Below, piece after piece: positions 11,918 to 21,521 of a stretch of DNA of 64,000 bases; within the stretch, counting starts at the first letter, position 1, and the number at the start of each line of letters is the position of its first letter. The position numbers and the translations under genes were made by a program. The notes under the pieces were generated by a model, which saw nothing but the letters and a program-made list of their open reading frames with translations, did no database searches and was not told where the DNA came from. The stretch is from Nannochloropsis oceanica (Eukaryota; Sar; Eustigmatophyceae; Eustigmatales; Monodopsidaceae). The stretch spans positions 62,001 to 126,000 of the forward strand of contig CP038130.1 of assembly GCA_004519485.1 (NCBI GenBank), in the 5' to 3' direction.

Positions 11918-14900
11918 GCACCCGAGACAACCCACATGATCGCGCAAGAGGCCTTCTGTTTATGGTCTGTTTGTACAGGTGCATTGTGGCAAAAGGCTTT
12001 ACGCAGAGTTACATCAAATTTAATAAACTTACGCGTGTTGCAGCCTCCACCTCCTTCCGGCACAGGACTCCATCCCCATTCGTGTCCATGGCTTTAAACC
12101 CTATCTGTTTGGCCAAATTCCACCACAGGGTGCGACTGTGGTATGCCACCAGCACTTCCTTCAGGCCTCGGCCGCAATCAGGCGACGACGGAAAGTCCAT
12201 CTCCGGGTGGTCCTTAATGTAGTCTGAGGAACATGCCAAGGAAAAGAGGCCAAGGTCAGATTTCCTTCACCTCTGCCGTCCTCTCCTTGCCCGCTTTCCC
12301 TCCACGACCAGCTATCTACCTACCTAAGATGGGTCGGAGGTCGTCGATCCCCGAAATGACACCCCAGGTGGTGGCCATGGAGTATGTCTTGGAGGGGTCC
12401 AGGGGCTGGTGCATGATGTGCGTAATAGCGTGGGAGGACGGATCGGTGTGGACGCCGTTGTCCACCTGAGGAGGGCAAGAGGAAAGAAGGGAAGGAGGGA
12501 CGTGGGGGAAGGGGAGGGAGGGCTCGCAATGTTGAGAATGAAAGGCTTGCGCAATGTCCTCGCGCGTCGTCTCATTTTAAGGAAGTTGCATGTGATAAAC
12601 CATTCCCCCTTCGTTCCTCCCTCGTTCGTTCGTTCGTTCCCTCCATCCCTCCCTCGGTACCTGCAAGAATCCTCCTTTTTCCACGGGCGGGTCAAGAAGG
12701 GAAAATCGACGCGAAAACTGGAGTAGAGAGGAGAGGACGGCACCTGGCACACGGAGTGTCACCATGTTGCAAGAGAAAGGGATCTCGGCCTGAAGGAGGG
12801 GAGGGAGGGAAGGAGCAAGGGAAGAAGGGATAAGGGGGAGGGAGGGTGCAGGACAAGTGGGAGGGTGTTTTCCATGTAAGGGGGTGGAAGATTGAGGAGG
12901 GAGGGAGGGAGGGAGGGGGGGGGGGGATGAAGGAAGGAAGTGAGGAAAGCAGGAAGGAAGGGAGGGAGGGAGGAAGGGAGGGAGCGGGATCGTACTTTGA
13001 GATCTTTGTAGCTGAAGTGCTTCTGTGTGATGGGATAGGCCACGCCAGCCCTGATGTTGCCGCCATTAACGAAGCAACAATCCACCTGGACACCGAGGAA
13101 GGGCGGGAGGGAGGGAGGGAGGGAGGTCGAGAAGGAAGGACGGCATATGAATAACCAATGGGTGATCAACGGTCAACAACAACCACTATCACCTTTCTCC
13201 ACTAACTCCTTGCCCTCCTCTACCCCCCAGCCACCCGCCTCGCCCCCCTTCGCTTATCCCTAATTCCGTGCCTCCCTCCCCCCCCACCCTCATCCCTCTT
13301 ACCTGCAAGGCCTTTCGAGCCGCTGTCAGAAGCATGGAGCCCACGGACGTTTGCATCTGTGGAGGAGGAAGGGCGAGAGGGAGGAAGACAAGAGGGAGGG
13401 GAAAATGGAGGAAATCCTTTGTAAACTCATTTATATGATTGCACGGCCTCGTACATGATTCACTTTCCTTTCCTTCCCTCCTTCCTTTCTCCCCTCCCTC
13501 CCTCCCTCCTCCCTCCCAACCACCCACACACGACCCACCTTTCGGACGCCCTTGGAGGAAAGAGGCATGCCCGTCGGGACCCGACAAAGTTTCGCGCGCT
13601 CCAACTCCTGTGTTCGTGGTGATTCCTTACCACCGTCAGTCTCTCTCCCTATCTTTTATCCCTCGTTCCCTCCCTCCTTTACTCCCTCTTTCCCTCCATC
13701 CCGCGTGCGTGTGTATCCACGACCGACGGCCCTCCCTCCCGCCCTTCCCCCCTACCTCCAACACTCTCAAGTGCACCGCCACTCGCGCGTTCACCGTCGC
13801 GTCCGGTTCAAAGGTAATGGCCTCTCTGGTCTTCACCTACGTGAAATGTAGGAGAAAGGAAATCGAAAAGGAGGGAGGGAGGAAGGAGGGAGGGAGGGAG
13901 GGAGGGAGGGGTAAGCTGGCGCTCAACTCATTTTTTTTTCCCTTCAACCCCACACGTACCGTCACCTCAGGGCTCAACAACCTTTTCCTCCGTCTCCTCT
14001 TGCTCGGCCCTCCCTCCCCCTCCCTCTCTTCCTCCCCCTCCCCCTCCCCCTCTTCCTCCCACTCCCCCTCCTCCTGAAGAAATGCCACGTCCACAAATCC
14101 GAAGCACTTCGCGTCCATGCCCACCTTGACCAAGGTGCTCCTCGCCGACAACCCCGCCCTCCCGCCCTCCTCCTCCTCCAGCGACGCCGCCGACCAAGGG
14201 ATCCGGCAATAGCTTCCACCGTCCTGCTGCCCTTCCTCCCTCTCTCCCTCCCTCCCTCCCTTTGCGTAAGTCTCTATGTAGGGTTCGTGGTCGTGGCCTC
14301 CCAAAATAAGGGGGAAAAGGCGTTTTCGCGCCAAAATGCGATCCATGGCAATGGACTGCCAGAACGTGGGGAGGAAGAGAGGGAGGGAAGGAGCGAGGGG
14401 TGAGTAGGGTGAAAGCAATTCCAATGGTAAAAGTCTATACGCACCAGTTTCCAGTCCCTCCTCCCTCCCTCCCTTCTTTCCCCCTCCCCGCTCTTTACCT
14501 GATGCGTCATGGCCAGCACACAATCCACATTTCCTGTCTGATAGAGCTTCTCGCGCAGGCGTTCGGCCGTGGGGATAAGGGGAAGGATCGCCGCGGACCC
14601 GAAAGAATTGGGCCGGTAAAGGGAAGGATCGTCGGTGAGGAGGCCTGGAAGGAGGGCGGGAGGGAGGCAGGGGGGGAGGAAGGGCGATGACAACCGGCGG
14701 GGTCAGTGGTCGAAAGCCTGGCCTCCCTCTTTTGACTTCATTCCGTTATCCCCCTTCCACCTATCTCTCCCTCCCCTCCGTCCTCCCTCCCTCCTTACCC
14801 AGCAAGGCCACTCGAGTGTCCCCAGCTTCAATCACGGCGTGGTCAGGCAGCTTGGTGGCGTCCAGCGGCACGTCCAGCAACGGCAAGGCCGGCATGGAAG

Positions 14901-15853
14901 AATTGATCTAGAGAAAGAAGAAGAAGAAGGGGAAATGGGAAAGAAGGAGGGGGTCGTCATTATAGCACCAACCGGCTTGCTGTTTGAGGCATGAAGGAGG
15001 ATCGCAAATGTGCCTACTCCTCCTTCCCTCCCTCCCTCCCTCCCTCCCTCCCTCCCTACTAGCCCTACCCAGACAAAATTGCTCTCTGCGACTCGCTCTA
15101 GCATAGCCCGATGGGGTATATCAGTCTCGTGGTTGCCCAGGCAAACATAGTCAATGTCACAGGCACTCAAGACGTCCGTCATGCCTGCAGGGGCGAGGAC
15201 AGAAGGAAGGAAGAAGAGAGGGAGAGAGCGGAAGGAGAGCGGATTCGGTATAAAACAACAGTCTTCTGGGAAAGTTGACGGGGAGAGAGATATGTTCATA
15301 GAGTCCATTATGGCATGCATTTCTCAAAAGTGAGGACATGGCGAGCAGTCCCTGGCTCCTCCACTCTGACTCCTTCTCTCTTTCCTCCCCCAACCCCCAC
15401 TCTTTTATTCACGTACCTCTGCCATCGTCCAAGCAGGACAACAAGGACGGCGCAAGGAAATCACCCGCTACGACCGCCAATACTTTGATCACCACATCCC
15501 CTTCCCCCTCCTCTTTTCGCGCTGCCGCACGTGTCTGTGCCATGTGGTAAGGGAGGGTCTTGTTTACAAGTGTTTTTTTTTATATTTCTCCCACAGCTCT
15601 CCCAGATCAATCACAGGTCTAATGCATACATTCACACTGTCCATTCACAGATCCACGTCGAGTCTCCCCGTTGCATTCGTTTCCGCTTTTCTCTCGCCTT
15701 CCCCCTCGACACGCATTCCTGGCACTGAAGCTGCTGACGTACCTCGCGGACGGCGGTCGCGAACCGAGGCAGATTGTCAAGCTCGTAGACGTCATTGATT
15801 GTCAAGAAACGTATGATTACACGCTTGTTGCGAGTGCTAGTCGTGTTGGTCAT
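11395..15853 (-). CDS. 5'-nucleotidase-type metallophosphoesterase fused to four EF-hands
   Basis: Fourteen exons join in frame to about 711 aa: 15743-15853, 15417-15534, 15069-15184, 14799-14907, 14499-14644, 13960-14355, 13756-13836, 13539-13607, 13303-13356, 12996-13085, 12661-12789, 12324-12465, 12033-12223 and 11395-11778. The catalytic part carries the calcineurin-like motifs in order: FLTINDVYEL (about 17-26, with Tyr where UshA has His), AGDFLAPS, GNHETD (about 93), MTHQ and GGHDHEP (about 220). The 5'-nucleotidase C-terminal domain has FVNGGNIRAG (about 405). Four EF-hand loops follow: DTNGDGVLCRKE (about 570), DYDGDGVVSVSE, DLDGDGSLSFDE and DVDGEGGISWAE. No signal peptide is evident, so the enzyme is probably cytosolic. 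Calcium control of nucleotide or phosphoester hydrolysis is inferred. An in-frame GTG extension reaches 15928. Confidence 0.85.
11888..11916. repeat. (TA)n microsatellite
   Basis: About 14 TA units within the last intron of the nucleotidase/EF-hand gene. Confidence 0.9.
15024..15056. repeat. (TCCC)n tract in intron
   Basis: Uninterrupted TCCC units on the + strand (GGGA on the sense strand), near the donor side of the third intron of the nucleotidase gene. Confidence 0.9.
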
Positions 15854-15989
15854 GGGCTTGGGCGGGAGGCAGCTTTGGGCTGCTTGGACAGGTGCGACAG
15901 ACAGCTGGGAGACCGGCAGAGAAGCCACTTGACGCTTAATGGAAGTGGGCCTGTGTTTGTGTTATTTTGAGTCTTAATGCGTCGATTCG
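15843..15989 (-). repeat. Copy A of a dispersed 147-bp duplication
   Basis: Read on the minus strand this segment, covering the leader and start codon of the nucleotidase gene, is nearly identical to the + strand at 47673-47819. Only scattered substitutions and a single-base gap separate the copies, and both keep the run ending in CCCAAGCCCATG. It ends a few codons into the coding sequence. Confidence 0.9.
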
Positions 15990-16819
15990 GGACAAAATAA
16001 CCCCCCTTCAGACATGGACAATAAAACAGGCGGTCATTTTCGTATCGAACGGGGCACTGAACTGATGACTTTGTTCTAACTACTGGCGAGCGAATAGCGA
16101 AGGGGTTGGGGTCGTCATGCGTTATTGGTTGCATGGCACATACGTCACGCACATGGAACAAAAGACCCCAGTCATGCAGCGTCGCAAGCCGCATTTTAAG
16201 ACACCCCACGAGACTGCAATTAATTCGTTTATTCATGGTCGAGCAACTTAAAAGGAAACAATGGCCACGCTGTCTGTGGCGCTTTGAGAAACCCGAAGTA
16301 CCTCCCCAGCTTTGACACATGCCTGCCATATTCGACACCAAAAGCGTCTCAGAACAGTCACTAAACAAAAGTAACTTTCTTTCTTTGTTTCTGAATATTC
16401 TTTTCTTCCCTTGGCTAGAACCATTCGACCGTTTCTCCTGTTTTTTTGGCACGTCAATATTGCACTCCTCTCTACTCTACACTCTCTCCCATGTTTTCCC
16501 AGAACCGCCAGCCGTATCGCAATCCCAGCTCCATCGGCACCTTGTTCTGAAACGTGACAGCTCGACTTTTCATAATGATTGTTGTGACCGGACAGGAAAG
16601 GAGAAGGGGAGGGAGAATGAAATACGGGAGGTAAGGAGTCAGAAATTATTTTCCGACTTTCGCCCCCCCTCCTATTCTCTTCCAAATAGAGTAGATGGAT
16701 TACTCATCGAGTGTCACTTAAGGCTTCTTTATTGCTCAGACGCTGCCACGATACAAAAACCGTATTCCTTTCCCCCTTTGAACCTCCCTCTCTCCCTCCC
16801 ATCCACCCTCCCTCCCTCC
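15990..16819. other. Intergenic region upstream of nucleotidase gene
   Basis: About 830 bp of relatively balanced base composition between two minus-strand genes. Minus-strand frames of up to 200 codons overlap it but show no domain and overlap one another, so none is called. It presumably contains the nucleotidase promoter. Confidence 0.5.
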
Positions 16820-18450
16820 TTACCCAAACGTCACGACCGGTCTTGAGGGCACCACCATCTTCTTGTCCTGGTCATACACGACACGCCACACCAAGGCCGC
16901 AATATTACCCATGTCTTGAAGAGGGGAGAAGAGATGGAGGGAGGGAGGAAGAGAGGGGAAATCAGGGTAAAATGATGAAGAGGTATTCGAGCCGCTTCCT
17001 CCACAAAGAAAAGAGGGGGAGAAGGGGGGAAGGGCAGGGAGAGGAAAGGAGAGGCTGCTCGTGGTCACAGACACATACCGGAAGCATCTTCGTACTCGTC
17101 TTTGCTTATGGGAGGATTGGGACCGCCGATAGCCAGGTCGTTGGCGAAAAGTCCGATAAACGCCGCCTTGTTTGGAAGGCCATTTTTGGGTACGAAATAC
17201 CTGCAAGAGGGTGGGAGGGAGAGGAGGGAGGGAAGGAAAGGAGGGAGGGAAGGAGGGGGGGAAGAAGGGAGGGAAAGAGGAAGGGAAAGAGGGAGGGAAA
17301 GAGGAAGGGAAAGAGGGAAGGAAGGCGGAGCTGTCAGTTATCTTATGTTGAAAGAAATTTGAAGGATCTGGGGGAGGAGGAGGAGGGGCAAAGAGAGGGA
17401 GGGAGGGGGGGGGGGGGGAAGGGGCGCCTCGCTATCATGTGTCCATGTTACACTTACTTGTCTCCGGTAAAGTCGGGCACGGGCTTGACCTGCATCAAGC
17501 CTTTATGCCCGATCGAGACGTCGTGCCTGGTGTAGGGGACCGCACGCAAGTACAGATGTGAGTGAGAGTGAATACGGACATTGGGAAGAAAGAGAAGAAG
17601 AAGAAGGAGCTCGCCGGACTCAGCCTCTCCGAGACTCTTCAATTACATGCCTTCCTTCCGCCCCTTCTTGCCACTCCATCTATCCTTACCCTTGCAGACC
17701 CGTCCCGTCAGGCAGACTCGCGAGCACCTCGAATATGGGCACTAACTGTAGAAGGGGAAAGAACGGAGGGAAAAAGAGGGAGGAAAAGATGGAAGGAGAG
17801 TTAAATTTCATTCGTGTGAGTATCCTCCCTCCCGCCACCTTCACTCCCTCTCTACCTCTTTGTTATAAAATACAGCGGACTCAGCAGTCGGCAGAGAGAA
17901 GAGCACGCTCTTATCCCCCGCTCCTGGCAGAGGCTGCATGCTGCCCTCTCCGTATCCGCATAAAATGCTTCCCCACTCCACCGTCGACTCCTCCACGTCT
18001 TTCCCAATCAGCCGAATGTACAGCCCGCGCTCGCCTTGGACAACGGAAGAAGGACCGACCTCCAACGCCAACATGTACTCCTCCAAAATGGCGCCGACTT
18101 CCCTCTTAACCTCTCCTCCTTCTGCTTTGGGACCGTCGTAGATGATTGGCACTAGCTTGGGGTCGAGTGTGACCGGTCGGACTATATTGTGCGTGGGAGA
18201 CAGCGGAAGGAGGAGGAGATAAATTAGCAAACTAACGTCGATCCTTGCTGCTATTCCGCGAGTAAAAAATGTAATGGATTGAGATGTAAATAAGGAAAGT
18301 CTACATCCACGTACCAGGAATCCCGTTCTTCGGAGGGTGTACGTTCACGCGGGTACGGGCAGCACGGGAGAATGATGATGGCGGGACGAAGGCAAGAACA
18401 GGGGCGACAATGGCGGTGGTCACCATGGCGATGCGCAGAAAGTCACGCAT
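16820..18450 (-). CDS. Plastid-targeted protein of unknown function
   Basis: Six exons join in frame to about 267 aa: 18315-18450, 17856-18181, 17690-17745, 17458-17526, 17079-17200 and 16820-16914. The N-terminus MRDFLRIAMVTTAIVAPVLAFVPP is a signal peptide followed by the plastid motif AFVP. The mature part has no membrane helix and no domain I recognise. It alternates beta-like stretches (LVPIIYDGP, GLYIRLIGKD, VLFSLPTAESAVFYNKE) with KHDV/GHKGLMQVKPVPDF and a conserved-looking end (AALVWRVVYDQDKKMVVPSRP). Base and codon use match the neighbours. A soluble stromal or lumenal protein is likely, with no function assigned. The stop follows directly in what could also be read as a GTAAG donor, so one more exon is possible. 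Confidence 0.7.
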
Positions 18451-19794
18451 CGTGATTGTAGTTGTACCTGCATAGTGTGGATATGTGTGAGTGTGAGATA
18501 AATGAATTGCTCGGTGGATTACTAGGTGGGTGGAGGACCAATGCGGTGATGATGCAAACAAATAGCCTGGGTAGCGGACGCCCCGATGACATCTAGGAAC
18601 GCCTTGACCTTATTTTTTGTTCCTGAGGGGATGTGCGGGACTTGGGTTTTGGGTGTGGGGTTCAAAGTTGCATTCAACAGCAGGATGGATCAGCAAAAAT
18701 CCAATTGCTTTTTACCGTGTCTTCAAGTGGAAGAGGACCCAACGGGCTTCGAAGCCGCCCTCCCTACAAAAAAAAACTACAACAATAACCCTGACCCAAT
18801 ACCCAATGTTACAAGCTATCTGACCATATTTATAAGTTATAAACAATGTAGTGGCAACCAAGGATAGCGATGACAGCGCTACGTTATTTCATCTTTTCAA
18901 AGGACATGTCCAGGATCGTACGCTCCAACGCCACCACGCACCACGAGCCGATAATTATATAGAATTCACGGTTTTGTGCGACCATGATACAGCCCCTGCT
19001 TGGTGAACGCTTTCATCTTTTGTGTCACAGCTTTCGTCTTTAATCTCGGGTCGCCTGGCGCAAACTACCACACGTCGCCTGCCTACGTCCTACGTATAAA
19101 GAGCTTTTTTTTTAATCTCATCAACTCTTGACCAAGATCAGAACCAGAATCACTTCCTGGTTTCAGTATCCCTTCCGCTTCCATAGTCCACAAATCTACA
19201 TAGTAGACGCATATGTGGCAGGAAAGAAAAGAAACATACGGCAGACGAAAAGCATTACAAACAGGTGCATGCGGTCTAAATCTTCCCTTTTGCACGAATA
19301 TTTTTCATATTTCTGTTCTTCTTCAAGCCTTTTTCGAGGACACCGCTGCTTAGGTGGTGCTGATTCCTCTAGAGCAGATATCTTTTCAAATCAATTATGG
19401 TATACCGTGTCGCGCACAGGATTGGAGGTTGTTTTTGGTTACGCCTTGGTGACACTATACTATGCTTTGCGTCAACGACAAGTGAGCCAAGCACACACAT
19501 GCACACACATTCGCATTAAGCATCTCCGGGGGTAGAAGACAGCGGTCAGACACATCTGTGTGCATAGAATTTCATACATTTAACCCCTTTTTCTTCCTCT
19601 TATGAATTTCCACGTACGTTTCAATGTATCGACTTATCTCCGGATTCCTTCCCGTCTGACTCCGTATCTTAAATAATTTCCGTCCCTAGATCCCATCATC
19701 CACGCCTACATGTCTCCTCTCCTCCCTATTTCTATTATTGACTTTGCACCCAAACATCCTCTCGTCTACATTTTCTATATATCCTCCTCTCCAT
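18451..19794. other. Intergenic region
   Basis: About 1.3 kb, A+T-rich in parts (18960, 19560-19700). No supported gene: frames are short and lack splice or domain evidence. No tRNA or other RNA gene was recognised. Confidence 0.5.
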
Positions 19795-21060
19795 CTATCC
19801 AGCCGCCGGGAAGATTCTCTCTTGAGAATTGGTGTTGTTATAGGCCTCAATCCCGCTGTTGCTCGTGGGAAGGTCATTATACGCTACCCCTCCCTCTATT
19901 CCACCCTCTCGTTCTCCTGCCTCTCCCATCGCCCAGGAATGGGGCAACATGAACCCACACTGCTGCTGTTGCTGCTGTTGCTGCTGATGATGCTGCTGCT
20001 GCTGCTGCTGCTGCTGCATAAGAATAATCTCCGTAGTCGTCATCCCTTGGCCGAAGGCATGCATGACGAGAGAAGAAGGGGTAATGACTTGCTGCAGCTG
20101 CTGCTGCCCGTGATTGTGATCATCATCTTCCACACACATGTCCTCGCCCGCTTTCTCCTTCTTCATCAGTGCCTCCTCCTGACCCAGGCAGGTACGTTTT
20201 CGTAGCTGCCGCTGTATCTTATGGTGCTGTTGTTCTTGAAGAGTATTCAGCCCCTCCTGCTCCTGCCGCTGCTGACCCCGTCCACCCCACCCCTCCCCCT
20301 CCTCCCTCTCAATGTCCTCCTCCCCTCCCGAGTCCTCGGAGACAGTGGGTGAAGTCAAAGGAGAGACTGCGTGGTTGCGATGTCTATATTGTCCTTCTTG
20401 TTCTCTTCCTCCAAACTCTCTTCCTCCACATTCGCCTGTGTGGGTCAAGAAAGAGGGACGGGAGTGAAGATGATGGTGGAAACGGCGATGCTGATTGAAG
20501 GAAGCCGGTTCAACCACCACCGCCACAGTCGAGGCTGGCGCTATACTTGCTAGATCCCCTGCATAAGAATGCACAATAATCGAGGGACTTCCGGGACCGG
20601 ATCCGTTGCCGCTGCCTTCCTCCCCGCCCTCTCCTCGACCTCCAGCAGCGTTTTTCCTTTCTCCTTCTTCTGGCAAGAGCAGACCACCCCCGCCCCTTCG
20701 GTGCGTCGGATAGTATTGAGTCTGGGAGCTATTATGACAATTGTCTCTCAAATTGCACGGAACTGGTCCGCTCTTTTGCTGCTGGTGGTGCTCGGCAAGC
20801 CAGTCCAGCCGTAGGCCGTTGAGGCGATTGTTTGATTGCCGATGCGGAGCCTGCTGGAAGAAAGGGTCTGGAAGTTGCTGCTGCTGCTGTAGGTAAAGAG
20901 GATGAAGACTACGACTGCTGTTGCTGCTGCTGTTGCCTGTGCGCCGGGTGGGCTCCTTTCTCTTGCTACCTGGCACCGGGAACTCGTCATGCTCCGTCTC
21001 CATGGAGAGCTCGTCGTCTGACATTTGCTTCGTTGGGAACGCTGGACTCACTCCTCTCAT
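19795..21060 (-). CDS. Glutamine-rich ORF, unknown function
   Basis: One open frame of about 421 aa from an ATG at 21060 to a stop at 19795. It contains acidic (EEDIEREEGEG), Gly-rich, His-rich and Gln-rich segments (eight and nine consecutive Gln, interrupted by His) encoded by CAG repeats, a basic patch (KIQRQLRKRTC) and no recognisable domain. Such composition is common in transcriptional co-regulators, but that is only an analogy. An open frame of this length is unlikely by chance, though the CAG repeats lower the weight of that argument. It may be one exon of a larger gene. A Ser/Leu-rich + strand frame over part of the span is its shadow. Confidence 0.45.
   Translation of the reverse strand: MRGVSPAFPTKQMSDDELSMETEHDEFPVPGSKRKEPTRRTGNSSSNSSRSLHPLYLQQQQQLPDPFFQQAPHRQSNNRLNGLRLDWLAEHHQQQKSGPVPCNLRDNCHNSSQTQYYPTHRRGGGGLLLPEEGERKNAAGGRGEGGEEGSGNGSGPGSPSIIVHSYAGDLASIAPASTVAVVVEPASFNQHRRFHHHLHSRPSFLTHTGECGGREFGGREQEGQYRHRNHAVSPLTSPTVSEDSGGEEDIEREEGEGWGGRGQQRQEQEGLNTLQEQQHHKIQRQLRKRTCLGQEEALMKKEKAGEDMCVEDDDHNHGQQQLQQVITPSSLVMHAFGQGMTTTEIILMQQQQQQQQHHQQQQQQQQQCGFMLPHSWAMGEAGEREGGIEGGVAYNDLPTSNSGIEAYNNTNSQERIFPAAG
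19958..20018. repeat. CTG/CAG trinucleotide tract
   Basis: Imperfect (CTG)n on the + strand, coding for Gln runs in the minus-strand ORF. Confidence 0.9.
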
Positions 21061-21521
21061 CCCGCGTCCCACCCTGTTTGTTTATTTGTAATTGAATGGA
21101 TGTGAATACCAGATGATTGAGGAAGGAAGGCGCTACGGCTGTCCGAGATAGTGTCTTTGGACATGGGCCTCTGATTAGGCATACGCATACGCACTTATGT
21201 CAGCTTAGACAAGGTGGGAGGAAAAGAGCAAGCTCTGCCATCGAAAACAGAGAAAAGAATGTAGGTATCCAACCCACCTCAGCATCCACCACGTTGACAT
21301 GGAGTGCAACAAGACCCTTCTCAAGTTCTCAAGCTGGGAACACAGCTAGGGGACTCAAAAACGCAAACGCCACAAGCACGCAACCGCCGAAGATGGCAGT
21401 TGAGGATTTGAAAACCTCCTCCGTCTGTGCCTTGGGAAGCCACACATAAGCAACAAAAAACACTCCTGACTTAGAACCACACTTACTTCGCAGACAGTCA
21501 GTCTCCATTTTCTTTAGCTCT
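21061..21521. other. Short intergenic region
   Basis: 460 bp between the Gln-rich ORF start and the FIP1 stop. A minus-strand stretch at about 21332-21400 would encode a hydrophobic segment (FGGCVLVAFAFLSPLAVF), but I could not place it in a spliced gene. Confidence 0.4.

Noticed and set aside
16711-17535. 274-codon + strand frame
   Set aside because: Antisense to the last exons of the plastid-targeted protein and composed largely of GGGA repeat translation.
19738-20205. 155-codon Leu-rich + strand frame
   Set aside because: Reads the CTG repeat antisense to the Gln-rich ORF, and its hydrophobicity comes only from the repeat.
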